From Murinocardiopsis flavida (GTDB lineage Bacteria; Actinomycetota; Actinomycetes; Streptosporangiales; Streptosporangiaceae): a DNA stretch of 64,000 nucleotides. Below, piece by piece: positions 43,657 through 51,053 of the stretch. The position numbers and the translations under genes were made by a program. Positions within the stretch are counted from its first letter, which is position 1. Each line of letters begins with the position of its first letter. The notes below the pieces were generated by a model. That model was not told where the DNA came from. It saw nothing but the letters and a program-made list of their open reading frames with translations, and did not search any database. Location: the NCBI RefSeq assembly GCF_003014485.1, contig NZ_PYGA01000001.1, positions 310,001 to 374,000 of the forward strand, written 5' to 3'.

Positions 43657-46203
43657 TCAGCCGGCCTCGCCGGAGGAGGCAGGCGGGGTCGCCTCGTGCA
43701 GTGCCCGCACGGCGCCCTGGAGCAGCGGCAGCGCCAGCAACGCGCCGGAACCCTGGCCGAACCGCAGCTCCATGTCCATGAGGGGCCGCAGACCGAGGTG
43801 CTCGATGACCTCGGAGTGCCCCGGCTGGGTCGAGCGGAACCCGGCGACGCAGGCGTGGACGGCATCGGGGGCCAGGGCCGCCGCGACGAGCGCCGCGGCG
43901 CCCGCTCCGGCGTCGTCCAGGACGACGGGCACCCGCAGCGCCGCGGCGCCGAGGACGAACCCGGCGAGCGCGGCGTGCTCCAGCCCGCCCAGCGCGGCCA
44001 GCGCGCGCAGCGGGTCGCCGGCCGCGGTGCCCGACGCGATCCCGTTCGCGTCCAGGCTGCGGCGGACCAGCCCGACCGCGTGCTCACGCGCCGCGCGGTC
44101 GGCCCCCGGTTCGCCCTCGGTGACCTCGGCCGGGTCGCTGCCGGTGAACGCGGCGACCAGGGCCGCCGAGCCGATGGTGTTGGCGATCCCGATGTCGCCG
44201 GTGACCAGGCAGCGGTTCCCCGCGGCGACGAGGTCGCGCGCGACCTCGATGCCCGCCTCGACGGCGTAACCGACCTGGACCCCGCTCATGGCCGCACCCG
44301 CCGAACCGTCGGCGGTCCCCCGTGCGATCTTCCGGGGCAGAAGGCCGGGGGTGTCGGGGAGGTCTCCGACGAGTCCGACGTCGACGACGGTGACCTCGGC
44401 GCCCACCTGGTCGGCGAAGGCGTTGGCGACGGCGCCCCCGCTCAGGAGGTTGCGCACCAGCCGCTGCGTGGTGTCCTGCGGCCACGCCGACGCGCCCTGC
44501 GCGTGGACGCCGTGGTCGCCGGAGAACACCGCGACGGCGGCGGGCTCGGGGACCGGCGGAACGGCCTCGCCGGCCAGCCCGGCGAGCCGGACCTGGACCT
44601 CTTCCAGCGCCCCGAGGGAGGCGGTCCCGTCGTTGAACCGCCGCTGGTGCCCGCGTACCTCCTCCATCGCCCGTTGGGACTGCGGGCGGATGGCGGCGAT
44701 GGTCTCGTCGAGCAGGCTCGTGGGCTCCTCGCCGGGCAGGCCGCGGCGCCCGTAGTGGTCGCGGTGCACCGCCCAGGACAGTGGGCGCTGCTGCGCCCAG
44801 CCGCCGAGCGCGAGCTCGGGTTCGGTCGGGAAGTCGTCCACGTACCCGACGCACAGGTAGGCGACCACCTCGAGGTGCGGGGGCAGGTCGAGCTCGCGGG
44901 CGAGGTCGCGTTCGGCGTAGCAGTTCACCCAGCCGACCCCGAGGCCCTCGGCCCGAGCGGCCAGCCACAGGTTCTCCACGGCGAGTGCCGCCGAATGGCC
45001 GGCCGACCGCGGATCGGCCTGCCTGCCGAGGGCGTGCCCGCCGCCGCGCGTGGGATCGACGGTCACCACGATGTTCACCGGGGCGTCGAGCACCGCCTCC
45101 GCCTTCAGGCCGGAGAAGGCGCGGGCGCGCGCGCCGGGCAGCGCCCGCGCATGGGCGTCGCGCTGCTCCTGCACGAAGCGGTGCACCTGGGCGCGCACCT
45201 CGGGGTCGTGGATGATCACGAAGTCCCACGGCTGGGCCGAGCCTGCCGACGGCGCCTGGTGCGCCGCCTCCAGTACGCGGGTGAGGACGGGGTCGGCCAC
45301 CGGGTCGGGGCGGAACCCGACCCGGACGTCGCGCCGTTCGCGGATGGCGCGGTAGACGGCCTCGCGTTCGGCCGCGGAGTAGGCGTGGTCGCGCGGTTCC
45401 TCGTGCGTTAGGGGGGCCGGGGTCTGGAAGGCCGGGGTCTGGGGTGCCTGGGGTGCCGCGGGTTCGGCCGCCTCCGGCGGTGCGGCGGCAGCGGGTGGCA
45501 CCGGGGCCGCGGCGGCAGCGGGTGGCGCCGGGGGTGCGGGCGCCTGGGGCGGCGCGGGGGCCTCCTCCGGGACCGGGGGCGCGGCGTCCAGTGGCGCCGC
45601 CGCGTCCTTTGCGGCGGGCGGGGCCGCGGTCTCGTCGGGGGCCGGAGCGGTGGCGCTCACCGCGGCCGCCGTGGGCGGGTCGGCGGGCGGCGCGGCGGGA
45701 GCCGGCGCGGCGTGCGCGGCGAACCGGTCGAGCGACGTGGAGCGGAACGGGATGACGTTGGGCGTGCCGAACGGCGCTCGCGGCGCGTCGATCCCCGGCG
45801 CGCGGGGCTCCGGACGCTGCTCCTCGGCGGGGGCCGCGGGTTCGGCGGCGGCCGCGGGCGGTTGCGCTCCGGTGGCGGCGGACTCCGGTGCCTCTGCGGC
45901 GGGCTCCTGCGCCGCGGGCTCGGGCGCCCGCCGCGCCCGCTGCCTGCCGTGCGGGCCGCCCGCCTGGAACGGGTTGGGCCTCGGCTGCGTGCCGCGCCGC
46001 GCGGAGTCGGCCCCCGCCGCCGCGCGGCCCGGCTCGGCGGCGGGCTGCTTCAGCGCTCCGGTCCCCCTGCCGGCCTCGGGGAGGTCGTCAAGGAGGCCGT
46101 CGCCCTGCGCCCACGTGCCGACACCGCCCTCGACGGCGGCCCACCGGCCGTTGTCGCCGCCGTTCCGCCGGTTCCGGCCGCTGCGTTGGTCGTCGCGGCT
46201 CAT
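43657..46203 (-). CDS. fusion of BluB (5,6-dimethylbenzimidazole synthase) and CobT (DMB phosphoribosyltransferase)
   Basis: 848 residues from ATG 46201-46203 (GGGAGG upstream). Residues ~1-265 are Pro/Ala-rich and disordered. Residues ~275-480 are BluB/nitroreductase-like: YRAIRERRDVRVGFRPDPVADPVLTRVLEAAHQAPSAGSAQPWDFVII. Residues ~500-848 are CobT: VAVFSGDHGVHAQGASAWPQ, CLVTGDIGIANTIGSAALVAAF, AGFRSTQPGHSEVIEHLGL and LRFGQGSGALLALPLL. BluB destroys FMNH2 to make DMB and CobT activates it to alpha-ribazole phosphate, so the fusion supplies the lower ligand of cobalamin. The catalytic Glu of CobT, expected in the GEG-S/T-G motif, appears to be Gln here. Confidence 0.92.
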   Translation of the reverse strand: MSRDDQRSGRNRRNGGDNGRWAAVEGGVGTWAQGDGLLDDLPEAGRGTGALKQPAAEPGRAAAGADSARRGTQPRPNPFQAGGPHGRQRARRAPEPAAQEPAAEAPESAATGAQPPAAAAEPAAPAEEQRPEPRAPGIDAPRAPFGTPNVIPFRSTSLDRFAAHAAPAPAAPPADPPTAAAVSATAPAPDETAAPPAAKDAAAPLDAAPPVPEEAPAPPQAPAPPAPPAAAAAPVPPAAAAPPEAAEPAAPQAPQTPAFQTPAPLTHEEPRDHAYSAAEREAVYRAIRERRDVRVGFRPDPVADPVLTRVLEAAHQAPSAGSAQPWDFVIIHDPEVRAQVHRFVQEQRDAHARALPGARARAFSGLKAEAVLDAPVNIVVTVDPTRGGGHALGRQADPRSAGHSAALAVENLWLAARAEGLGVGWVNCYAERDLARELDLPPHLEVVAYLCVGYVDDFPTEPELALGGWAQQRPLSWAVHRDHYGRRGLPGEEPTSLLDETIAAIRPQSQRAMEEVRGHQRRFNDGTASLGALEEVQVRLAGLAGEAVPPVPEPAAVAVFSGDHGVHAQGASAWPQDTTQRLVRNLLSGGAVANAFADQVGAEVTVVDVGLVGDLPDTPGLLPRKIARGTADGSAGAAMSGVQVGYAVEAGIEVARDLVAAGNRCLVTGDIGIANTIGSAALVAAFTGSDPAEVTEGEPGADRAAREHAVGLVRRSLDANGIASGTAAGDPLRALAALGGLEHAALAGFVLGAAALRVPVVLDDAGAGAAALVAAALAPDAVHACVAGFRSTQPGHSEVIEHLGLRPLMDMELRFGQGSGALLALPLLQGAVRALHEATPPASSGEAG

Positions 46204-46693
46204 GGCAAACCTCCCTGGATGCGCAATGCGGCGGGCTGCGGTCCCCACCATGCGGAGTCCACCGCGTTCTCGATCGATGCAGGCACTTCTCCCCCTTGGT
46301 CGCTGCGGGCACGGACGCCGCCAGTTCCCCCCGGGTGCGTCCATGCCGATGTCGCGGATGCCGGCGCCCCGGACGCACTGCCGTCCCGGGCGGCCGGTCC
46401 CACCCGGCCCCAGGATCCCCAGCGTCCCCAGGCGCGAGTCACGGGGCAACTTTGCCAGAGTTCGCGGGATTCGGGAGGCCGACCGCCACGTTGGCAGCAA
46501 AACGCCCGGTCGGCGGCTTCCGGTCCCCCGGCGGCCCGGGCGCCGCACGGGCCCGGAGGTGCCCTCGGCGCACGGCCGGCCGCACCGGATGCGCGCCGCA
46601 GAACCCGCCACCCCCGAGTGGACCTTCGGTGGTCGGCAATGGAATTCTTGCTGGTCCGACAGCACTCGCCCCCGGCAGCGGGGAGCGGGACCA
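46204..46693. other. 490-bp gene-free divergent region upstream of bluB-cobT
   Basis: No accepted gene. I searched both strands for the GCCACTG and B12-box core of a cobalamin riboswitch and did not find them; the promoters for the fusion gene and the acetyltransferase gene must lie here. Confidence 0.5.
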
Positions 46694-47323
46694 GTGAAAG
46701 CACACCGAATGACGCACACCCCGACGGCACCCCTGCTCCCCGCGGTCGTCCTCCAGACCGACCGCCTCACCCTGCGCGCCTTTACCGAGAACGACATCGA
46801 CGACGTGCACCGGGGCGCGTCGCACCCCTCGGTCCAGGCGTGGATCCCGCTCCCCTCGCCGGGCGAGGCCTACACCCGCGCTGACGCCGTGGAGTGGTGC
46901 CTGTCCCGCGCCCCGTACCTGCGCGTGAGCGGCGACGGCCAGCAATGGTGCGCCATCCGCACGGACACCGGCGCGTTCGCCGGGTCGTTCGGCCTGACCC
47001 GCACCGACTGGCGCACCGGAACCACCGAGGTGGGCTACTGGGTGGACCCCCGGTGGCACGGCAACGGATTCGCCCCGGAGGCCGTCTACGCGCTCGTGCG
47101 CTGGGCCATCGAGGAGCTGCGGTTCGAACGTGTCGAACTCAAGGCCGCCGTCGGGAACACCGCGTCGCGCCGGGTCGCCGAGAAGACCGGCTTCAGTTAC
47201 GAGGGCACCGAACGCAACGCGATGCCGCTGCACGCGGGCCGCACCGACCTCGCGGTGTACAGCGTCATCGCCGCGGATCTCGCGCGGCCCGCCGCGTACG
47301 GGCCGCCGCGCGCCGACGGGTGA
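46694..47323 (+). CDS. GNAT N-acetyltransferase, RimJ/RimL type
   Basis: 209 residues from GTG 46694, which has GGGAG 8 nt upstream; ATG 46709 is five codons in. VLQTDRLTLRAFTENDIDDVHRGASHPSVQAWIPLP is the RimJ/RimL-type beginning; the acetyl-CoA loop is EVGYWVDPRWHGNGFAPEAVYALVRWA, and VELKAAVGNTASRRVAEKTGFSYEGTERNA is the family's closing motif. Likely acetylates an N-terminus or small amine. It is the second such enzyme in the window, not obviously a duplicate of the first. Confidence 0.9.
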   Translation: MKAHRMTHTPTAPLLPAVVLQTDRLTLRAFTENDIDDVHRGASHPSVQAWIPLPSPGEAYTRADAVEWCLSRAPYLRVSGDGQQWCAIRTDTGAFAGSFGLTRTDWRTGTTEVGYWVDPRWHGNGFAPEAVYALVRWAIEELRFERVELKAAVGNTASRRVAEKTGFSYEGTERNAMPLHAGRTDLAVYSVIAADLARPAAYGPPRADG

Positions 47324-47441
47324 CCGCGCTCGCGCGCTCGCGCCCCGGGCGGCTCGGCGGCGCCCCGCGCTGCCGCTCCGCGCCGGTATCGGTCAGGCTG
47401 GTGGCGACGAGGACGACGACCGCCGAGGAGCGCCGCCGACG

Positions 47442-48863
47442 ATGCACGACGAGATCACCACCCGACCCGCCCGCGAACTCGCCCGGCTCATGCGCACCGG
47501 CGAGCTCTCGGCGCGGGAGACCGTCCAGGCCCACCTCGACCGCATCGCGGCGGTGAACCCCCGCGTCAACGCCGTCGTCACCCTGTGCGCCGAGCGGGCC
47601 ATGGCCGAGGCCGCCGCGGCGGACGAGCGCCAGGCGTCCGGCGCCCCCACACCCCCGCTGCACGGGCTGCCCGTCGCCCACAAGGACGTGCACGAGACCG
47701 CCCAGGTGCGCACCACGTTCGGCTCGCCGATCTTCGCCGAGAACGTGCCCGAGCGCGACGAGCTGATCGTCGAGCGGATGCGCGGCGCGGGCGCCATCAC
47801 CATCGGCAAGACGAACGTCCCGGAGTTCGCCGCCGGTTCGCACACGTTCAACCCGGTGTTCGGGACCACGCTCAACCCCTACGACACCACCCGTTCCGCG
47901 GGGGGCAGCAGCGGAGGCGCGGCGGCGGCGCTGGCCGCCGGGCTGCACCCGATCGCCGACGGTTCGGACATGGGCGGCTCACTGCGCAACCCCGCGTCGT
48001 TCTGCAACGTGGTGGGGCTGCGCCCGTCGCCCGGCCGGGTACCGGCCCACCCCGCCGCGCTCGGGTTCTCGACCCTGTCCGTGCAGGGCCCCATGGCGCG
48101 CGACACGGCCGACGCCGCTCTGCTGATGTCCGTCATCGCCGGCCCCGACCCGCGCAGTCCCATCGCGCTCGGCGACCCCGGCGCGGTGTTCGCCGAACCG
48201 CTCGACGCCGAAGGCGGCCTGCGCGGGCTGCGCGTCGCCTGGACCCCCGACCTGGGCGGCGCGTTCAGGTCCGAGCGCGCGGTCCTCGACGCCCTCCGGC
48301 CAGACATCGAGGTGTTCACCGCGCTGGGGTGCGAGGTCGAGGAGGCGTCCCCCGACCTCAGCGGGGCCGACGACGCGTTCCGCACCCTGCGGGCCTGGCA
48401 GTTCGCCGCGGCCTACGGCGAGCTGTACGACGCCGGGAGCGACCGCCTCAAGCCGAGCGTGCGATGGAACATCGAGCAGGGCCGCCTCCTCAGCGGCGCC
48501 GACCTCGCCCGCGCCGAGCGCCTGCACACCGAACTGCACCACCGGATGCGGCTCTTCTTCGAGCGGTTCGACGTCCTGCTGCTGCCCACCGCCCAGGTCG
48601 CTCCGTTCGACGCCGCGCTGGAGTACCCGGACAGCATCGACGGGCAACCGCAGGAGACCTACCTGGACTGGATGCGCTCGGCGTACTCGATCTCGATCAC
48701 CGGCTGCCCCGCGTTGTCGGTCCCCGGCGGGTTCACCCCCGGCGGCCTGCCCGTCGGCTTGCAGATCGTCGGCCCGCACCGCGCCGACCGCCGGGTCCTG
48801 CGGGTCGGCCACGCCTTCGAGCAGGCCACCCGGTTCGGCGCGCGGCGGCCGGACCTGGCGTGA
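47442..48863 (+). CDS. amidase-signature-family amidase
   Basis: 473 residues. Triad positions are visible: Lys in LPVAHKDVHE, cisSer and Ser in TTRSAGGSSGGAAAALAAGLHPIADGSDMGGSLRNPASFCNVVGLR. The end, ITGCPALSVPGGFTPGGLPVGLQIVGPHRADRRVL, is family-typical. ATG 47442 follows GAGGAG. A permease gene begins 176 bp downstream on the same strand, suggesting uptake and hydrolysis of an amide such as an acylated amino acid; this is inference. It is not closely similar to the other amidase at 19.9-21.4 kb beyond family motifs. Confidence 0.93.
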   Translation: MHDEITTRPARELARLMRTGELSARETVQAHLDRIAAVNPRVNAVVTLCAERAMAEAAAADERQASGAPTPPLHGLPVAHKDVHETAQVRTTFGSPIFAENVPERDELIVERMRGAGAITIGKTNVPEFAAGSHTFNPVFGTTLNPYDTTRSAGGSSGGAAAALAAGLHPIADGSDMGGSLRNPASFCNVVGLRPSPGRVPAHPAALGFSTLSVQGPMARDTADAALLMSVIAGPDPRSPIALGDPGAVFAEPLDAEGGLRGLRVAWTPDLGGAFRSERAVLDALRPDIEVFTALGCEVEEASPDLSGADDAFRTLRAWQFAAAYGELYDAGSDRLKPSVRWNIEQGRLLSGADLARAERLHTELHHRMRLFFERFDVLLLPTAQVAPFDAALEYPDSIDGQPQETYLDWMRSAYSISITGCPALSVPGGFTPGGLPVGLQIVGPHRADRRVLRVGHAFEQATRFGARRPDLA

Positions 48864-49039
48864 CGGCGGCGGTATCGATTCCGTCGCGGCCCTTCCGTTC
48901 CGCGGCCCTCCGCATGCACGCTTGGGCGGGTGTTCCGGGGGGCGCGCCGGGTAAGGCGCCGCCGGGCGCACGGGCGTCCGGGGCGCGCGGCACGGCCCCG
49001 GAGGCACCGGTCCGCGCGGTCGAGTGACGGGGAGACGCC

Positions 49040-50461
49040 ATGGCAGGGCCTGCTGGGGAGCAGAACGGGAACTTCCTCCGCGTACTGGGCCGCGGCGACG
49101 TGCTCGCGCTCGCGTTCGGCGCGATGATCGGGTTCGGCTGGGTGGTCCTCAGCGGCGAGTTTCTCAACGGCGCGGGGAGCCTCGGCGCCGCCTTGGCGTT
49201 CGTCATCGGCGGCGGCATCGTGTGCCTCGTCGGCCTCACCTACGCCGAGCTGGTGTCGGCCATGCCCAAGGCCGGGGGCGAGCACAACTACGCGCTGCGC
49301 GGCCTCGGCGCGCACGGCGGCTTCGTCGCCTCGTGGGGCATCGTCCTCGGCTACCTCACGGTGGTGGCGTTCGAGGCGGTCGCGCTGCCCGAAACAGTCC
49401 TCTACCTGGTGCCCGACCTGAAGGCCGGGTACCTGTGGACGATCGCCGGCTACGACGTGTACGCCACCTGGGCGGCGGTCGGGTCGGTCTCGGCGGTCCT
49501 CATCACGGCGCTGAACTACATCGGGATCCGGCCGGCGTCGGTGTTCCAGATGGTCGCGGTGCTGTTCCTGGTCGCCGTGGGCGCGGCCCTGCTCCTCGGC
49601 AGCTTCGTCGGCGGGTCGGCGGCGAACATGAGCCCGCTGTTCAGCGGCGGCGTGGGCGGGCTCGTGGGGGTCCTGGTGGCGACACCGTTCCTGTTCGTCG
49701 GGTTCGACGTGATCCCGCAGTCGGCCGAGGAGATCAAGCTCCCGTACCGGCAGGTGGGCCGGATCCTGGTGATCTCGGTGGCCTGCGCGACGGCCTGGTA
49801 CATCCTGATCATGCTCACGGTCTCCTCGGCGCTGTCGCGCGAAGGGCTGAAGGGGGCGCAGCTGGCGTCCGCCGACGGCATGGCGGCCCTGTGGGGCAGC
49901 CAGGCCATGGGCAACGTGCTGATCATCGGCGGGATCGCCGGGATCCTGACGAGCTGGAACGCGTTCCTCATCGGGGCGAGCCGGCTCCTCTACGCGATGG
50001 CGGTCTCGGGCATGGTCCCCGCGTGGTTCGGCCGGCTCCACCCCAAGTACCGGACCCCCTCGAACGCGCTGCTGTTCCTCGGCGGACTGTCGGTCCTGGC
50101 CCCGCTGTTCGGCGACCAGATGCTGAGCTGGCTGGTCAACGCCGGCGGCATCAACATCGTCGTGGCCTACGCCGTGGTCGCGATGTCGTTCCTCGCCCTG
50201 CGCAGGCGCGAACCCGGCATGGAGCGCCCGTTCCGCATCCCCGCCGGCGCGGTGGTCGGCGGGCTGGCCCTCGTGCTCAGCCTCGGCCTCGGGTCGCTCT
50301 ACCTGCCCGGCATGCCCGCGGCGCTGTCGTGGCCCGAGTGGCTGATCGTGGGCGTGTGGTGGCTGCTCGGCGCGGTGTTCATGGTGCGGCTGCCGGTGAC
50401 CTCGGCGGGCCCGGACTCCGAGGAGCGGCTGCTCGCCCGGCTCGCCCAGCGCAAGCGGTGA
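49040..50461 (+). CDS. APC-superfamily amino acid permease
   Basis: 473 residues with about twelve helices. The first helix has the APC motif LALAFGAMIGFGWVVLSGEFLNGAGSLGAALAF with the unwound GAMIGFGW substrate site; helix 6 region is TPFLFVGFDVIPQSAEEI. Loops carry LTYAELVSAMPKAGGEHNYALRGLG, typical of amino acid/polyamine transporters. GGGGAG is 6 nt before ATG 49040. Placement after the amidase points to import of its substrate or product. Its stop lies 11 bp from the convergent DUF6504 stop. Confidence 0.92.
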   Translation: MAGPAGEQNGNFLRVLGRGDVLALAFGAMIGFGWVVLSGEFLNGAGSLGAALAFVIGGGIVCLVGLTYAELVSAMPKAGGEHNYALRGLGAHGGFVASWGIVLGYLTVVAFEAVALPETVLYLVPDLKAGYLWTIAGYDVYATWAAVGSVSAVLITALNYIGIRPASVFQMVAVLFLVAVGAALLLGSFVGGSAANMSPLFSGGVGGLVGVLVATPFLFVGFDVIPQSAEEIKLPYRQVGRILVISVACATAWYILIMLTVSSALSREGLKGAQLASADGMAALWGSQAMGNVLIIGGIAGILTSWNAFLIGASRLLYAMAVSGMVPAWFGRLHPKYRTPSNALLFLGGLSVLAPLFGDQMLSWLVNAGGINIVVAYAVVAMSFLALRRREPGMERPFRIPAGAVVGGLALVLSLGLGSLYLPGMPAALSWPEWLIVGVWWLLGAVFMVRLPVTSAGPDSEERLLARLAQRKR

Positions 50462-50472
50462 CCTGGCCGGGG

Positions 50473-50739
50473 TCAGACCTTGACCAGGGTCCACTGCCCG
50501 GACGGGAGGTCGTGGGTGAGTTCGTACACCCCGCGGTCGCCCTCGGCACCGGCCTCCACCCGCCAGAACCACCGCTTGGGCACCGTGCCGCCGCGGACCG
50601 GCGCGTGGTCGGAGCGCACCGACGCCCACTGGTCGAAGATCCTGTGCACGGTGTAGGCGCGGCCCTCCCAGACGAATCGCTCCGGACGCCCCTCGTGCGC
50701 GCGCACCGTGACAGGTGCCCCGTACATCTGCCCCACCAC
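50473..50739 (-). CDS. DUF6504 family protein, with an SOS box at its promoter
   Basis: About 88 residues; MYGAPVTVRAHEGRPERFVWEGRAYTVHRIFDQWASVRS and WFWRVEAGAEGDRGVYELTHDLPSGQWTLVKV match the small DUF6504 family, in which WEGRxYxVxxIxDxW and a W-R-V-E core are constant. As I recall, members often lie beside imuB and dnaE2 of the SOS mutasome; neither is in this window. Start is uncertain among GTG 50737-50739, GTG 50734-50736 and ATG 50725-50727. A LexA-type palindrome and a -10 hexamer lie upstream (50820-50839), so damage induction is likely. Confidence 0.82.
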   Translation of the reverse strand: MVGQMYGAPVTVRAHEGRPERFVWEGRAYTVHRIFDQWASVRSDHAPVRGGTVPKRWFWRVEAGAEGDRGVYELTHDLPSGQWTLVKV

Positions 50740-51053
50740 TACCGCCTTTCGCCGGCGGCGCCCCGATGCGCGGGTGCCGCCGGAGTCGGGGGCCCGCGGG
50801 GAAGTGCAGGCCGGAATTCGAACACGTGTTCCCATTGTAGCGAAGCGCGAACGGCCGCCGGAAGCACTCCGGACACCCGAATCGGCAGCACAACCCCCGT
50901 ATCGTCCTGCCGGTCGCGGTACGCACCTCCACAACCGCGACGTACGCATGGTTCACTTAATGCACGGATCGGGTACCGGATCCCCCTTCGGCTGACCCCC
51001 GAACCCGGGCCAAGCGAGAGCGGGCCCACGCCTCGGTACGCTATGAGGCGCGA
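50740..51053. other. divergent promoter interval between DUF6504 and the kinase gene
   Basis: 314 bp without a gene. Apart from the SOS box it contains a local inverted repeat (CGGAAGCACTCCGG) and an AT-containing patch (GGTTCACTTAATG) about 100 nt upstream of the kinase start, a possible kinase promoter. Confidence 0.5.
50820..50839 (-). promoter_or_regulatory. LexA/SOS box overlapping the DUF6504 promoter
   Basis: GAACACGTGTTC (50820-50831) is a perfect palindrome of the form GAAC-N4-GTTC, within the actinobacterial SOS consensus TCGAAC-N4-GTTCGA (left flank TTC matches; right flank CCA departs). On the minus strand TACAAT (50834-50839) is a good -10 just upstream, so LexA bound here would cover the transcription start of the DUF6504 gene. 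Confidence 0.65.

Noticed and set aside
46204-46680. Cobalamin riboswitch before the bluB-cobT fusion
   Set aside because: Expected by function, but I found no GCCACTG and no B12-box core on the minus strand, only GC-rich inverted repeats. A covariance-model search (RF00174) would decide.
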